From NCBI GenBank assembly GCA_964036295.1, contig OZ038464.1:20597443-20661442 (forward strand): a DNA stretch of 64,000 bases, written 5' to 3'. Under the pieces are notes generated by a model, which was not told where the DNA came from, did not search any database, and saw only the letters and a list, made by a program, of their open reading frames with translations. The position numbers and the translations under genes are program-made. Every line of letters starts with the position of its first letter. The first letter of the stretch is position 1. This DNA is from Plumapathes pennacea (Eukaryota; Cnidaria; Anthozoa; Antipatharia; Myriopathidae). This document shows positions 37,201 through 48,700 of this stretch, piece after piece.

Positions 37201-37515
37201 CTTTGGCCCCGGTATGTAAATAGCCAACTGGCTAGCCTCCCGCCAGCTGGGACACGGTCATACCAGCTCTTGTGGATTACTTTCTGTGAATAAATAAAGA
37301 TACTTTACTTTTTACTTCTTTTTTTATAAAGTTTTGAAAACAGTCGGACAAACCCTCCCGGCCTTGCACAGAGTAGCTTCCGAAAACGATTTAAAAATTG
37401 TTTTGTGTTCATTTGTTGCACTTTTTGCAGATCTCGCCATCCGGACAACACAGAAAAGAAGGCCAAGACTTGGACACAAGTGCCCGATTACTTTGCTGAT
37501 GACTTCTCAGAGTAA
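26028..37515 (+). CDS. NFX1: NFX1-type zinc-finger transcriptional regulator
   Basis: Nuclear factor of the NFX1 family, binding DNA or RNA through Cys-rich NFX1 fingers. I place 26 coding exons: 26028-27573, 27717-27794, 27982-28032, 28146-28209, 28474-28545, 28723-28826, 29007-29042, 29281-29325, 29669-29729, 30037-30254, 30631-30737, 30886-30916, 31046-31119, 31843-31951, 32285-32404, 32795-32874, 32972-33076, 33171-33299, 33493-33584, 34064-34165, 34399-34440, 34811-34900, 35014-35080, 35353-35498, 35575-35679, 37431-37515. The sum is 3759 nt, 1252 codons, in frame. Layout: a Lys/Ser/Gly-rich and RGG-like N-terminus in one giant exon; a RING-like finger at about 474-535 (ECMVCCD ... [12 protein letters not shown] ... 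WRCPACQ); an array of CHPG/C-type NFX1 fingers to about 1030; an R3H domain at about 1141-1190 ([17 protein letters not shown]); and a short acidic tail YFADDFSE. Vertebrate NFX1 has the same order; the NFXL1 group lacks the R3H. Confidence 0.96.
29333..29450. repeat. Short tandem repeat in NFX1 intron 8
   Basis: Repeating TATGCAGTGTACATGAAGCACA-like units, roughly 27-29 bp each, occurring about four times and pairing into a 55-bp higher-order unit. It follows soon after the donor of exon 29281-29325. Confidence 0.75.
31186..31262. repeat. Short GC-rich inverted repeat
   Basis: CCTCAGTCCCCCACC and GGGCGGGGGACTGAG form the arms of an imperfect hairpin in the NFX1 intron after exon 31046-31119. 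Probably a remnant of a miniature element. Confidence 0.55.
31337..31654. mobile_element. Tc1/mariner-type miniature element in an NFX1 intron (copy 2)
   Basis: Second copy of the element at 25695-25999, about 318 bp, with ends GAGCGGTTTTCCGATG and its partner, and TA flanks. It keeps the same CCAAT-type motifs and AACCAAAACC tracts. Both copies are in the same orientation. Confidence 0.85.
32698..32808 (+). repeat. 37-bp repeat, three copies, spanning an NFX1 splice acceptor
   Basis: Three tandem copies starting at 32698, 32735 and 32772. Each contains an ACTTTGAACAG acceptor; the genuine exon start (32795) lies in the third copy, judged by reading frame. Because 37 is not a multiple of three, use of one upstream acceptor would shift the frame. 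Confidence 0.9.
33590..33837. mobile_element. Palindromic miniature element just after an NFX1 splice donor
   Basis: A near-perfect 248-bp palindrome with ends TAAAGGTGAAGTAATACGGG and the inverted equivalent; the arms are over 100 bp with a small loop and are dense in GCAAC/GTTGC. It begins 6 bases after the end of exon 33493-33584. No coding capacity. Confidence 0.85.
35715..36290 (+). pseudogene. Rhodopsin-family GPCR pseudogene fragment in the last NFX1 intron
   Basis: A frame through 35750-35779 encodes [10 protein letters not shown], typical of TM2 in cnidarian rhodopsin-like receptors. In a shifted frame, 35815-36000 encodes a TM3-like segment, then [16 protein letters not shown] (35875-35922, the DRY-equivalent motif) and a TM4-like segment before a stop. 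Downstream, around 36197-36290, another frame gives a hydrophobic stretch ([18 protein letters not shown]) that may be a later TM. The frameshift, stop and missing ends show it is broken. Confidence 0.65.
36609..36968. mobile_element. Miniature element with TGTGGCA termini
   Basis: The ends TGTGGCATGAAATGTTCACG and TGTGGCAGGAAATCTTCGCG (inverted) continue into GGGAGTTTA and TTTCGCG motifs. About 360 bp, without an intact frame, in the last NFX1 intron. Confidence 0.75.
37138..37325 (+). mobile_element. tRNA-Ser-derived SINE-like element
   Basis: The head GAGCGTGGCCGAGTGGTTAG matches a tRNA-Ser A-box region, with CTTGAAATCC around a TGA anticodon position and the B box GGGTTCAAATC. The tRNA acceptor stem cannot pair, so it is not a functional tRNA. 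A non-tRNA body and an AATAAATAAAG plus T-rich tail follow, the usual SINE layout. Confidence 0.68.
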
Positions 37516-37754
37516 ACGACCGCTTCTCCGCCGTCAGAACAAATGACGAAAGACAAGAAAACCTGAAACTAGAAAAGGAAAGGGTGAGGCAAGGAACGGT
37601 GACACAACTACGAAGTTCAACTGCCTCACTTTAAACCTTTGAACAACTAATATCATTAATACGTGGGTGTGTACGAGTGTTAGCTGAAGTTTTCAGTTTT
37701 CACGCCGCGTTGCGTGCTAAAAGCACTGACGGCCGAAAGTCGGAACTGCGAAGC

Positions 37755-37760
37755 AATAAA
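37755..37760 (+). terminator. Candidate polyadenylation signal of NFX1
   Basis: AATAAA 240 bp after the NFX1 stop codon, followed within 30 bp by a TTGTGTCTT GT-rich stretch. Confidence 0.55.
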
Positions 37761-38529
37761 AACTTGTCTTCATATTCCTTGTGTCTTTATAAACCTTGTC
37801 TTCTCTTTACTTTGGTTGCTCAATTTGTTCCGTTGTTGCCGAGGTTCAATTGCGTTCGTCGCCTCTTATGCTAAGAAGAACGACTGTCTTCAGTCGTCGA
37901 TCAAGTGGAAAGTTGCATAATTAAATTATTTTTTACGTGTAAACTGACAACCAGCTTAATATGACTTTTTTTTTGCATGGAACCTGCCCTGAACAAACTG
38001 ATGAGTAGTAATTCAAAAAAGATACTGCAGTATATGGAGTAAAGTTGACTGTGCTTGAGAAACATGGGAGAGATTTGACTCTGATTGCCCTTGGTGTTCA
38101 TTTCCTCCTGGGAGTATAATAATATTGTATTGCTAAGAGTCCGTCACCTGTAACGCTCTTTCCCAGCCCTTCTCATCATAAAAAAAAATCCATGATGGCC
38201 ACAAATTAAGTGAAACTAAGCCAGACTCATTCCCAGTCATCTCTCTTATCCGCAGGGGGGGGGGGGGGGGGGACTAACTTGCGAGGAGTGCCGGGAAGGA
38301 GAAAAGGTGGCGCAGGGGATGATGGGAAGGAGGGCGCGAATAAGAGAGACGACTGGGGATGAGTCAGCTTTGACACTAAACAGCATTCAAGATGCTCGAA
38401 TTGGACTTCAAAAAGGAAAAAAAACAGGAAAGAAAAGAAATCCAATCACCGTATTTGACAGGGGTCCCACTAGTTTGATAATACTATTGCATGGCTGTCA
38501 GATGAACACAATGGACTCTGGCCTCAGAA
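37761..38529. other. Convergent intergenic region between NFX1 and SEM1
   Basis: Holds the 3' flanks of both genes and the foldback element at 38224-38365. No other coding or RNA gene was seen. Confidence 0.6.
38224..38365. mobile_element. Foldback miniature element with an internal G tract
   Basis: Terminal inverted repeats of about 30 bp, GACTCATTCCCAGTCATCTC and its inverted partner GACTCATCCCCAGTCGTCTC. It encloses a run of about 18 G at 38255-38272. It sits between the convergent NFX1 and SEM1 3' ends. Confidence 0.78.
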
Positions 38530-38535
38530 TTTATT
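38530..38535 (-). terminator. Candidate polyadenylation signal of SEM1
   Basis: AATAAA on the minus strand (TTTATT on plus), 59 bp beyond the SEM1 stop codon, a normal spacing for a short 3' UTR. Confidence 0.62.
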
Positions 38536-38594
38536 TACACTTGGTCAAAACAAGAAAACAAAGTACAAAATGCATGATGGAGTCGCCCTGTCTG

Positions 38595-41205
38595 TCATGA
38601 CTTCATTGGCTCTGGCTGGTCCTTCTTGTTGCCATGCTTTTCCAGTTCAGCTCTGAATTGGGGAAACAGAATCACCAAAGGGATATTAGCAATTTTTCCA
38701 TATCAAGCCTGATTTAAATGTTCCAGTGTGAAGTATTTATCCAAAACACAACTTTACTTTCAGGTTCGGCACTCACTCAGGCAATCTTATCACTAAACAT
38801 TATTATAACTGACCACTCTTGGTATCCAAGTTATGTAGTGGTGACCATAATGGATGAACTCTAACCATTTCACTCCCGAGCTCAAAATACAAAATACAGT
38901 CAAACCATGCTATTTCTAACTCGGTTAATTCAAAGTCCCCATTATTTTGAAGTCAAGCCAAATCCCCTTGGATATTTTTTTCAGTCATTTACTATCGGCT
39001 ATTTCGAAACCCGGCTATTTTGAACTTTTTTTCATGTCCCATGCGACTTTGAAATAGCGGAGTTCGACTGTAATTCTTCCATCAATTCAAGAAGAAAATA
39101 GGAGTGATGTGGAGAGAATTCATAGCTGAATCAGCTGTTATCTGAGAAAGTGATCAGATGCCAAGGTGAGAAAATGAAGGAGGAAATGAAAGTACTGTAG
39201 ATCACTTAGGATTGAAAGGATTAACATTATATTAGCTTCTTTTGCACTGTAAAGTGACATGGTTTCAATATCAGCTTCAATTTTGGGAATTAGTTGCAGT
39301 GTTGTATCCAGGATTTCAAAACTGGGGGTCCTTCGGACCCCCTCTTCCAAAATTTAGGGGTCCAAGTAGGATTTTGTGGGGTCCAACTAATTAATATTCA
39401 TTTTTAATATTAATATTCGTGGCGCGTCATTATTCACATTGCTTATTTTTGTACCAAACAAATAACAAGCCGATAGGACATTTTTTATGTTCCTGCCACA
39501 TTTTGTTCTCTTTCGAGGAGGTTTTCAGCTAAAAGTATTTTATTGACGTCTGCCATACGCACAAAACATATTTATGCAAATCTGAACTTTTTTGGGTTAT
39601 CAAATTTCACCACGCTACGCAAAAAATTGACAGCTTGATTTTCAGTCGATGTGCAAGACTACAGGTCAATGTTTTAAGATTTGTATGTGGACAGATTTCG
39701 ACCGTTTGACATATTAAAAGCGGTGTCGTCGTGATCGATAAAAGGTACTGTGCACATCGCGATAAACTGAGCCGCTCGAACAGCCAGTGGTTTACAGTAA
39801 CATTTGATCGAATATTTGTTCAGTCACACTCGCATTCCAGGATTTAACCCTTAGAAATTGTACTACTTTTTTTGCGTCGTATGCGACAGAAAACCAAATC
39901 ACGGAGTGATTTTTTATTCGTGTCGTAAGCAAAAGTTGCAACGCGTAAATCGGGCTTTACCGACGTGCTATCAGTGGTGAAGGATCAGTGTCAGGCTTTC
40001 CGCTTAGCGGGTCGCGTTCCGAAAAGAGTCGCTTGTCAATTAATTTTTCGAGTGCGTCCAAGCGTCCTTGCTGGAATTTTTTGCGTCCAAATTGAGATTT
40101 GTGCATCCCAGGACGCAATGACGCGCTCTGGATACAACACTGTAGTTGAAAGTCATCCATTCTAAGTTACCCTTGACTCAGTTATGTACCTTAGCTGGTT
40201 AGAGAAGTCATCCTCCACATTGTCATCATCCCAGTTATCTTCCCACACATGCATGTCTTCTTGATCCTCATCCGCACCAGTCCATTCTTCAAAGAGAAAA
40301 TAGCTATTTCTCACTCCCCATTCCTTATGACTAGTCCCTAAAACTTCTGTACAACATTCTTAATCTTTGGATTCAACACTTTTGTTGACCCCACAAAATA
40401 ATATCCAGTCTGGTAGATGTCTTGGACATACAGTTCTTAATGTCACTTGCAACTTGGTCAGTGTTGTTGCCATTATTATGTAACTCAGTCTAACTCGAGG
40501 TAAAATTTTTACTAAATCTGCACTTGAATCTACAGCTTTGTGCAATGATCACTAACTTAAAAATTAACGCAAGGTGACTGCATGGCTGAAAAACATTTCT
40601 GTGGTGTCTTTTTGATGCAAGTCTTAAAGCACTGTAAATCACATGTGCCGACACTAAACCATGTCCACCAGATCCAAGTCCCTCTTCCTCCCCTGTAATA
40701 ATATTCAGTGTTGTTTCAGTACAAACAGAACGTGTAATGGCGCCGATCACCTTCAGCTAGCTGCTACCACAAACTGTGTAACAGTTAGCTGAAGTTGATC
40801 GACACATTACACGTATTGCTTGCAGATGTTTTCGTGTCTACACTAGTGTAGTAAGTTTTATCCAGTCATTTCTTTGCAGGAACAGCTTCCGCCACAGACA
40901 TTTCTTCTTTGTTGTAGCCATCGAGTTATTAAGTTTTAGAAGGGAACGATGCAAAATGATTTCAGACATAGATTAAGAAATCTGGCCATGAAACACAAAA
41001 TTTCGTACTTCATATAAATCGCCGAACACGTGCAACAAAACCACACGAAGCTGACTCATACGACTAAATATGAAACAATGTTGCGCCAAACACTGAATTA
41101 TATATCAACTGCAACCTTGTTTGCCCTACCTTCGACGGGAAACTCTTCGAATTCGTCGTCTTCTTCCAATAAACCTAACTCTGGCTTTTTCGTTGGTGCG
41201 GCCAT
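38595..41205 (-). CDS. SEM1: SEM1 / DSS1 26S proteasome lid subunit
   Basis: Small acidic protein of the 19S proteasome lid, also a partner of BRCA2-type and mRNA-export complexes. The three exons 41130-41205, 40190-40286 and 38595-38652 give 231 nt, 76 codons, in frame. Exon 1 encodes [14 protein letters not shown], exon 2 the acidic/aromatic stretch [20 protein letters not shown], and exon 3 the basic end [12 protein letters not shown]. These are the hallmark blocks of the family; human SEM1 is 70 residues. The introns hold a probable hAT-like element (39297-40142), a Tc1-type miniature element (38895-39072) and a small foldback (40731-40813). Identification is secure. Confidence 0.97.
38895..39072. 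mobile_element. Tc1/mariner-type miniature element in SEM1 intron 2
   Basis: Starts TA-CAGTCAAACCATGC and ends, inverted, TA-CAGTCGAACTCCGC; the internal sequence is rich in TATTTC/GAAATA. TA flanks and CAGT termini are typical of Tc1/mariner miniature elements. About 175 bp. Confidence 0.8.
39297..40142. mobile_element. Non-autonomous hAT-like element with 6-bp direct repeats, SEM1 intron 2
   Basis: Terminal inverted repeats CAGTGTTGTATCCAG at both ends; the direct repeat TAGTTG flanks it on each side (39291-39296, 40143-40148). About 846 bp, no long frame, so either non-autonomous or decayed. Confidence 0.75.
40731..40813. mobile_element. Small foldback element in SEM1 intron 1
   Basis: CGTGTAATGGCGCCGATCAC and its imperfect reverse complement form roughly 30-bp arms around a short loop; 83 bp in total. 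Confidence 0.65.
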
Positions 41206-42277
41206 CTTGGAAAATTTGGAAAATTAGCTTTGTCATCTTTGGTCAGCGGTTTCACTGAACATTGTCCCCAGGCCCCACGGAACGCACATGCATTTTTATC
41301 TCGCAAATTCCACCTTGTGGGATTGCGAGATATTAAAATCACTTTGTCTTCCCTACTTCCATGTTCCCTCTGTTGTCAACAATGGATTTCCGAATAAAGC
41401 AGTTGCGGTTTTCCAAATTTGGGCATGATGAAGGTCGCGTAACAGGTGTTGTCGTAATTTTTTGCGACCATATTTTTGTTCGGAACGTGTTCTCATTTTG
41501 AAGGTTGTCATGCATTACGAAGTTTGTTTGGCCATTGATTCTGATATCGGTTTTGTTACACTCTGCTGTGTTTTGCGTTGTTATTGCGACATTTTGGCGC
41601 GGTGCCATGAAGGTCAAACAATCAGTGGCACCGATGGCGTTAATATATCGCAAACAAATCTGAAGCCGTTGGTTTAGTATCCACCAAAATTTCTGTAGTG
41701 ACAGTAAATACGGCTTTGAAGATACTAGGCCGAAAAGATATTGAATCTCGGCCAAAAATATCCATTTCCGGTGAATGTTTACAAGTTCATATAGCCTGCG
41801 TAGCTGGCGGTCTCATTCGATGCGGTTGAACAGTGTTCACGGGCGCCATTTTCGGAGTAAAATCTTTCTGTTTTTTTTTATCCGGACTTCCATGGCAAGA
41901 GGACCAGAAATGTAAACTTTTTTGACATTTCAGCGACCTTATCTCTGCGATCAGCCAATCATATGTAGGTTACCACGCCATGTCAATTTAGTGAGCAATT
42001 CCCACGACTTAATTATATTAAATACCCACTCCCGCAAAAGTACTTTTTACAAATTCGCGAGCTTACAGCTGCCTTGCTGCTTTGATTGTTTGTTTTTGCT
42101 TTGGTCGTCACTTGTTCTGACATTCTTGTCGCAACTATCCACGAACCCACATCCTCGTCCGCAGCTCAAATGAAGCTTTCGAGACAAAAGCACTCCCGTT
42201 CTTGCATCAAGCTAAACATGGCGCACGATGCATTTACACAGTGAAACCAGTGATCGAATAATAGAAGATATTGCATT
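41206..42277. other. Intergenic region between SEM1 and CEP70
   Basis: Should contain the SEM1 promoter and the CEP70 3' end. A 138-codon minus-strand frame at 41339-41755 shows no recognisable domain and low-complexity features; I do not consider it a gene. A small hairpin (TCTCGCAA...TTGCGAGA) lies near 41.3 kb. Confidence 0.5.
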
Positions 42278-42283
42278 TTTATT
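42278..42283 (-). terminator. Candidate polyadenylation signal of CEP70
   Basis: AATAAA on the minus strand about 390 bp after the CEP70 stop codon. Other signals could be used. Confidence 0.35.
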
Positions 42284-42672
42284 AAAAATCATAAATAAGT
42301 TAAGTAACTATATACAAGTTTAAATGTGATATAGCCTGTACAAAAATGGCACTACTTTCTTAAGACCGTCATCTACTGGGTTGTTGGCATCGATAAAACT
42401 CCGCAGTATAAAATAATATACACGAACTGTTTACCTTGAAATAAGTGGAGGATGCCATGAGTGGGGAAGACATAGTCTTCACATTGGAGGGTCGAAAACA
42501 AAAAAGTTCTGAAATTCACACACACATACTAAGAAACCGCACTTGTACAAACAAGGGGCATGCTCTTACATTATTGCCGATTCATCTACTATTGCTTTAA
42601 TGTTTACTTTGTAAGGAGTATTACTTTCTGCGTTTCTGAGGAACTGGGAAATAGATACAGTGCATCGTTTTA

Positions 42673-42753
42673 TCAGTAGTGAGGAAACTTGATTAAAGCG
42701 CGGACAGCCGTGACTATCTCACTCATCTCGTCAACACCTGCAGAAGGAAAAGG

Positions 42754-42787
<34 letters not shown>

Positions 42788-45700
42788 AAGGCTACGTCCA
42801 CACTACTCCGTTTTTAAAAAGCTCCGTTTTCGAGTCGCCCGTCCACACTCATTTGTTTTCATTTGAAAACGCATCCGTTTACGAAAGTCTCCACCTTGGG
42901 AACCGTGGTTTTCAAACAAACGAAAACGGATTAGTGTGGACGTATAGCCAAAGATTTCTAACAAGACATCGAATGAATGACAGAATAAAAATGTAAAGCT
43001 ACTGGATACTATAGGGGGCCTTCCCAGCCAATCCGATATCTTGCTCCCATTTATTGACGTGTAAATATGGCAAATAGAGCAATAAACGTCACGTCAGTCG
43101 CCTTCACCAGAAGCTCTTTCGTCATTCACACCTTCAGTGCTCCAAGGGCCTTAGCCGTCGACGAAATAACAATCCTTCTGGACTGCGGACTAGCAAGGAT
43201 CAGCCTCCAGCCGTCGGTGTTTCGGGGGGCGATCGAGTCTGCGAATTGTTGCAGGATAGTAGCTACTTACCCAGCATTTTGCAAAGTTCCTTGACCATGG
43301 ATTGAAAGGTTGGGATGAACTCATCGTACTCGTGCAGTCGTTTGATAATTCTGGAGAAGAAACACGATTCACGGTTCAGTTTAGTCTATCTCGTTTCTAA
43401 CAAACAATTCGGACATGCCCATCATAACTACAAACCAACTTAGATTTCCAATGAAGGTAAATTCAAGGACTTCAAAAATGGAACCAGATAATTACCCAGG
43501 AAGGTCGTCAACTTTCAGCAGATGCTTTGCTTTACTTAGTTTTCCAACAGCATTCACGACATCAGTAACTTTGCAGCTTGGATCTACAAAAACAAAAACA
43601 AAGAACACAAATGGGTTAGAGTTATTTACAACAGTTCGAATCAAAACACAACTGAAGAACAGACGCTTTTACCCCTCACTGACATCACTTCCAAATGTGT
43701 CAAACTCTTCTTTCTGGAAAGTGTCATTGAAATCCCACTACACAACAACCTGGGGAACTCACCAAGAGCCAACAGATCCCTCATGGTGTTCGTGGCATTG
43801 TACGTCTCCCCGAGCCTCATGTAAACTTCCGTCATCCTTGGAAACACACCCGCCACGCTGTTCACATCGAACAGCCTCTGAAAATGAGCGACAACGCTCT
43901 TGAGCTGCTCCACACTCGGCTCTCCCTCACCGCGGATGTCCGCTGGACGGGCCCGACCCCCTTGGGACAGCGCTTCGATCGCTGCTTTGAGGCGTGATAC
44001 TGTCACGGGTCTGCGATCCTCTGACACAAACATCTTCTCAGGTTTCCATGGCATTAAATCAGTGGAGAGTTTGTTGATGGCAACTTGGAGGTCCTGGAAA
44101 ATAAATGCACCGCATAGCGAGGCAGCACAGCAAGTTAGTACACTAGTACGATTACACACACGCACATGATCACGGCCACGCTACACACGCACACGATCAC
44201 GAACATGAACACACGCACACGATCACGTCAAGCGCACATGACCACGATCACGAACACACGATCACAATCACGAACACACGTACACGCACACAATCACGTC
44301 ATAAACGCACAGACGATCACATGATCACGAACACAAGCACATGATCACGAACACACGATCTTGTTCGGACCTTGAGTGCTCGGATTTCCTTGAGCCACAC
44401 GTGAAGTGTGGGCACGATGTTCTGCCACGCTCGAGTGCAGTAAACCTCGTGAGCTGCTGCGCTCTCCGACAGCGACTCCGGATATAACCCAATGACGTCA
44501 TCCGTCTTGGTCAAATCCAGGATGTCACCAATCAGCTGAAACAGGCAAGCGCGTTAGTTGGCAGGCACTGATGTTTGGAAGTTTAAAATGAAGAGCCCGA
44601 ATCTCCAAGTTTTCCCAAGATCCCTATTCGTAATACCTTTTCCATTGCTGGATGAGTTTCGGCCATGACCTCAATAGAGTGCAGTCTTTGTGGAATTTCA
44701 TTTAGATCATTCACGAGAAGCCTGCTGCATATTCCCTAAAAATAATCAGAATAATAAAGCATCGTCATCAATTTTGGTGTCTTTTCTACAGTATCTGCGA
44801 GTCTGGAACAGGCAACCCCGTTATCTTTCGGTGTTGAATCAATGAGAAAAATCGTGGCAGAGCAATGTTTACCTTGAGTTGTTCTCTACAAACATCAACT
44901 GGTAGGAAGTCGAGCTCGCTAACCTGAAAACAAAGCAACAGAAACTGGGAAGTTAGTGACAACTGAATATACATAAAAGTAATACTAAAAAGTGTGAGTG
45001 TTAAGCATTGGCTTTCGTTTTAGAGAGAGTTTTACAACTGCTAAAGTTGCTTCATAACTGCGAAGGCGTTTATGTTGGTGTATAAATGTATATTGTACAA
45101 AACCCTCTTTTCCCCTAACAATCGGAGTCAACTAACGTGAGTCGAATATCTTCTGTGTCCTCTGTGCTCAAATTCGTCGTATCTGCCGCCATCTCGATGT
45201 TTTTTTCTGGGAGGGCTACAAAGTAACACAACCAATTAGAACGTTTAGACACCAAACGGGCGAAGTAACACGGAAAAATAGACTGACAAGCAGAGAAACA
45301 CAGGACAAACCTGAGATTATTTTGGGCAAGAAGCCGTTCCAGCTGTTTATTATACTTTCTGGTCTTCTTCCATTCATCTCGGTTTGGTCTGACAAGAACA
45401 ACACCAACGACGCAAAGTTACATCTTACATTAGAAAATCGAAAACTTATCAGTAAAAAGTTTTAAATTTCTCAGATTTTTAAGGCCGCCAATCAGCGTGA
45501 ATTATTTCTCTGCCACAGAGATGAAGAACATGATGTCTGTGATATTTCATACCCGAGATAAAACCAGCGCGGTTTCGCTTTTCGTCGATTTTGTTCTCAA
45601 CAAAACTACTTCAACTGAACACACCTGCCTTCCAACTCCAGTTTCAAGTGCGTGTTCTCACTCTCCAACAGTTTCACCAGCTTCTTCAAATCCCTCATCT

Positions 45701-48700
45701 GCTTGTCTGCGGACTGGGAACGAGCACCGTGAGCTATGTGTTTATATAAAGTTTTATCCCTATTCTTATCCGAGATATTTTGCTCGGACGACCGGCTGCA
45801 AAAGGCTCAGAACGACAAATAGATTAAATCTTCACAGTGTTCGTACATCCGCTTAAGTTGTTACCATCCCTTCCCCTTCGCCGATCCCAGAAATTTTTCA
45901 GCGTGATCAAATCGCAACAACTGGAAGTGATCCCAGCGACTTTGGATCAACTGGTGACGTCACGGTGAGTTTTTATTGGGTCAACTTACTGTCAGTTTCT
46001 GTGTTAACGTTTTGAGCTCCGTCCGGTATTCTCCTGGTGTTTTCTCTAAGTCATCCCTCCATTTGCCGGCTGAACCTTTGAGCGGTTTAGGGGCGACTTC
46101 TCGAGAGTTTTTCTGTCCTGGTTGAACCATCTTCTCACCCGCAAACTTCATGTCGCTGTCGTCTCGCCGCCGGTCTCCCGCTTGCTCCGCTGGCAGCACT
46201 TCCTCGTCACTCACTTCGCTTGACGGCGGATGCGCTTCCTCCGAGAGCGGTCGATCAACGTCAATATCTCCACTGCTGCCGATGAAAGACGAGTTGAGCG
46301 CCATCGCTTCCTTCCTGTAGCGTAAAGCAAATTGATTTTACGTTTCATCGAGAGCTAATAAGATCACTTCATCTTCTCGCTTCCCCCTCTCTCTTGGGCA
46401 TTCAAATACCTAGACTACATACGTGTCTGCGTGTCTCGGTGCTTGCGTGTATGGATGCGTGCGAGGGTGTTGTGTATCCGAGCGCGTGTGTGCGTGCGTG
46501 CGAGGATGTTATGTATGCCAGTGAGTGCGCGTGGGTGTGCGTATTGGGTGAGATAGCCAGCTAACCAGACAGACATCACTACAGATCGACAGGTGGAGCC
46601 AAAGACACAGGACAAACAAAGATATAACTGGAAAGTTAAGGAATTAAATGTAATTCTCTCATAATCTGAGTCACCTTAAATGCTCGATTTCTTCCACCAT
46701 CTCGTCCAGTTTTGCTTCATATGTGTCAATGATATCCATCACTCTGAAAAGAACAGTTTTTTGCAACAACTACAGTAAACCATTCTACCCAAAAGATAGA
46801 CTGCGCACGATATGTTGTACAATTTATTTGAATGCACTGATTAAGCCTGGTTTCCATATAATCGTCTCTGACGTAAGGATTGTCTCTGTCGCAGAATTTT
46901 GTGTCGACGCAAGGATAGAACACGGTTCTATCGGAACGATGGAGTCGCTTCTGACGTAAGGATCGTTTGAAATAATCGCAAGTGTTTCCATATAATCTTC
47001 CCGATCGCTTGACAAAAAATTCTGCGAAAGAGACGATCCTTACGTCAGAGACGATTATATGGAACCAGGCTTTAGTGAATTACCACCCAAACTTAGTCTG
47101 CGCTGAGTCCGAATGCTATGCCGATGTCTAGTTCAGATGTGGGCAGGACCAGTTAACCAAAACAAGCACGAGCTGAAAACGCCGCTTGCAAGGGGGACGA
47201 GGAAACCATAGCTGACTTACTTTTGATCCACAGCATTTTGCTTATGGGGTGGCCGTTTCTTAAAGTGCAGAAACAACCGGTTCTGTCTTTCCAGTCGCTC
47301 TTCTTCCCTGTGCACAAGCTTGTGGCATCTCTTCTGTAACCTCGCAATCTCTTGGTCTTTCTTGGCGCATTTTTGCTCCAGCTGTTGGTACACGCCTGTC
47401 ACATCCGCCTTTGTCATCTGCAGACTCTGCAGGTCTTCACCATGACGATGAAGTTCATCCAAGCGGCGCTCTTCCATCTCCTGTTGGAATAGATCGTGCC
47501 AGTCTCGACAAAACTCTGCGTAGCTAAATTATTGACCGCCACTTTCAGGGGTCCAGAAAATTACTAGAAACCAATAGCTGCGGTTAGATTTCGGTGGCCT
47601 TCCATCCCTGCCACAAAACGAGGCATAACGCATTGCCCTTCATATGAAAATGCGTTTGATTTGTAGATAGCTGTCCACTGGGTTTTAAAATTGAACTTAC
47701 AGTAAAAACAAAGCGGTTAAGGGCGTTAAATAAAAAGAGCGAGACACGAGGTAGGAAAAAAGGCTTGCAACTACTTTTGCCTATTTTGAAATACTGACAA
47801 TTAGTTACCTGAACGTTCACCTTCTCTGTCTCCAGTTCTTTTTGTAGTTCTCTGATCTGAAAATATACAGAAAGTGTATTTTTCACATCAAACACGTTAC
47901 CCCACGGAGCAGCACGTTTCAGCGAAGTAATCCGTCAGTAAGGGGACTGCAGCTGTTTTTCAGTCGGCCAAACTCCTTTAGCTAGGAATGTAATATTTAA
48001 TGAAGATTCCATGGAGCTTGGTCAGAACATCTCTTTTACACAGTTTCCTTGTTATGCACAAAGTCATAAGCTTTATTTATAAGGAGGTTTTACTACAAAC
48101 TTTAGTTTTGTCAGGATACTAGACGTTAATTTCAGAATGGACGCAGTGCAGAAGTTGGCTAAACAGCTCTAAAAAATTTAATATTTACGCAGACCTGTAT
48201 GTAAATTGTGTTGTCTGACTCTTCAGTAACATATATTTGCTTGCAGAACATTCCAAAATAAAAACAGTTCTATAATAATTATAATATTATGTTATACCTG
48301 CATCTCATAATAATATTATGTTATACCTGCATCTCATAATGATAAACTCTTTCAGCTTGTTCTGTTGCCTCTTTCCTGAAAACACATGAAACCTGAATCA
48401 AATTTTGACTCTATGAAGAAGCTGAGCATTACATAATCTTGATCAAGAAGCTGAGCATCAAGCTACATTAATCTTGATCAAAATGGTCAAAACACTGTCT
48501 CATGGTCACTACTCAGCTCACTCCCTCCGCTTCCCCCAATTTGAAAGATTTGTGGCTCAGAAGAAAGGTTTCATAGTATGTAACATAAGAGGTTTGAAGC
48601 TCTGAAATAGACCCTGGTGTGATCAGATAAGAAGTGATGAATTTTGACTCACTGCATTCTGTTTGATGAAGAAATAAGCTCCTGAACCAGTGCTTGTCTT

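Noticed and set aside
37141-37215. Possible functional tRNA-Ser
   Set aside because: No acceptor-stem pairing and no complete variable arm; fits a SINE head instead.
41339-41755. 138-codon minus-strand frame between SEM1 and CEP70
   Set aside because: No domain, no family resemblance, no splice or promoter support; length is possible by chance in this region.
45497-45856. 119-codon plus-strand frame
   Set aside because: Overlaps the antisense of a CEP70 exon (45625-45713) and flanking intron; no recognisable protein.
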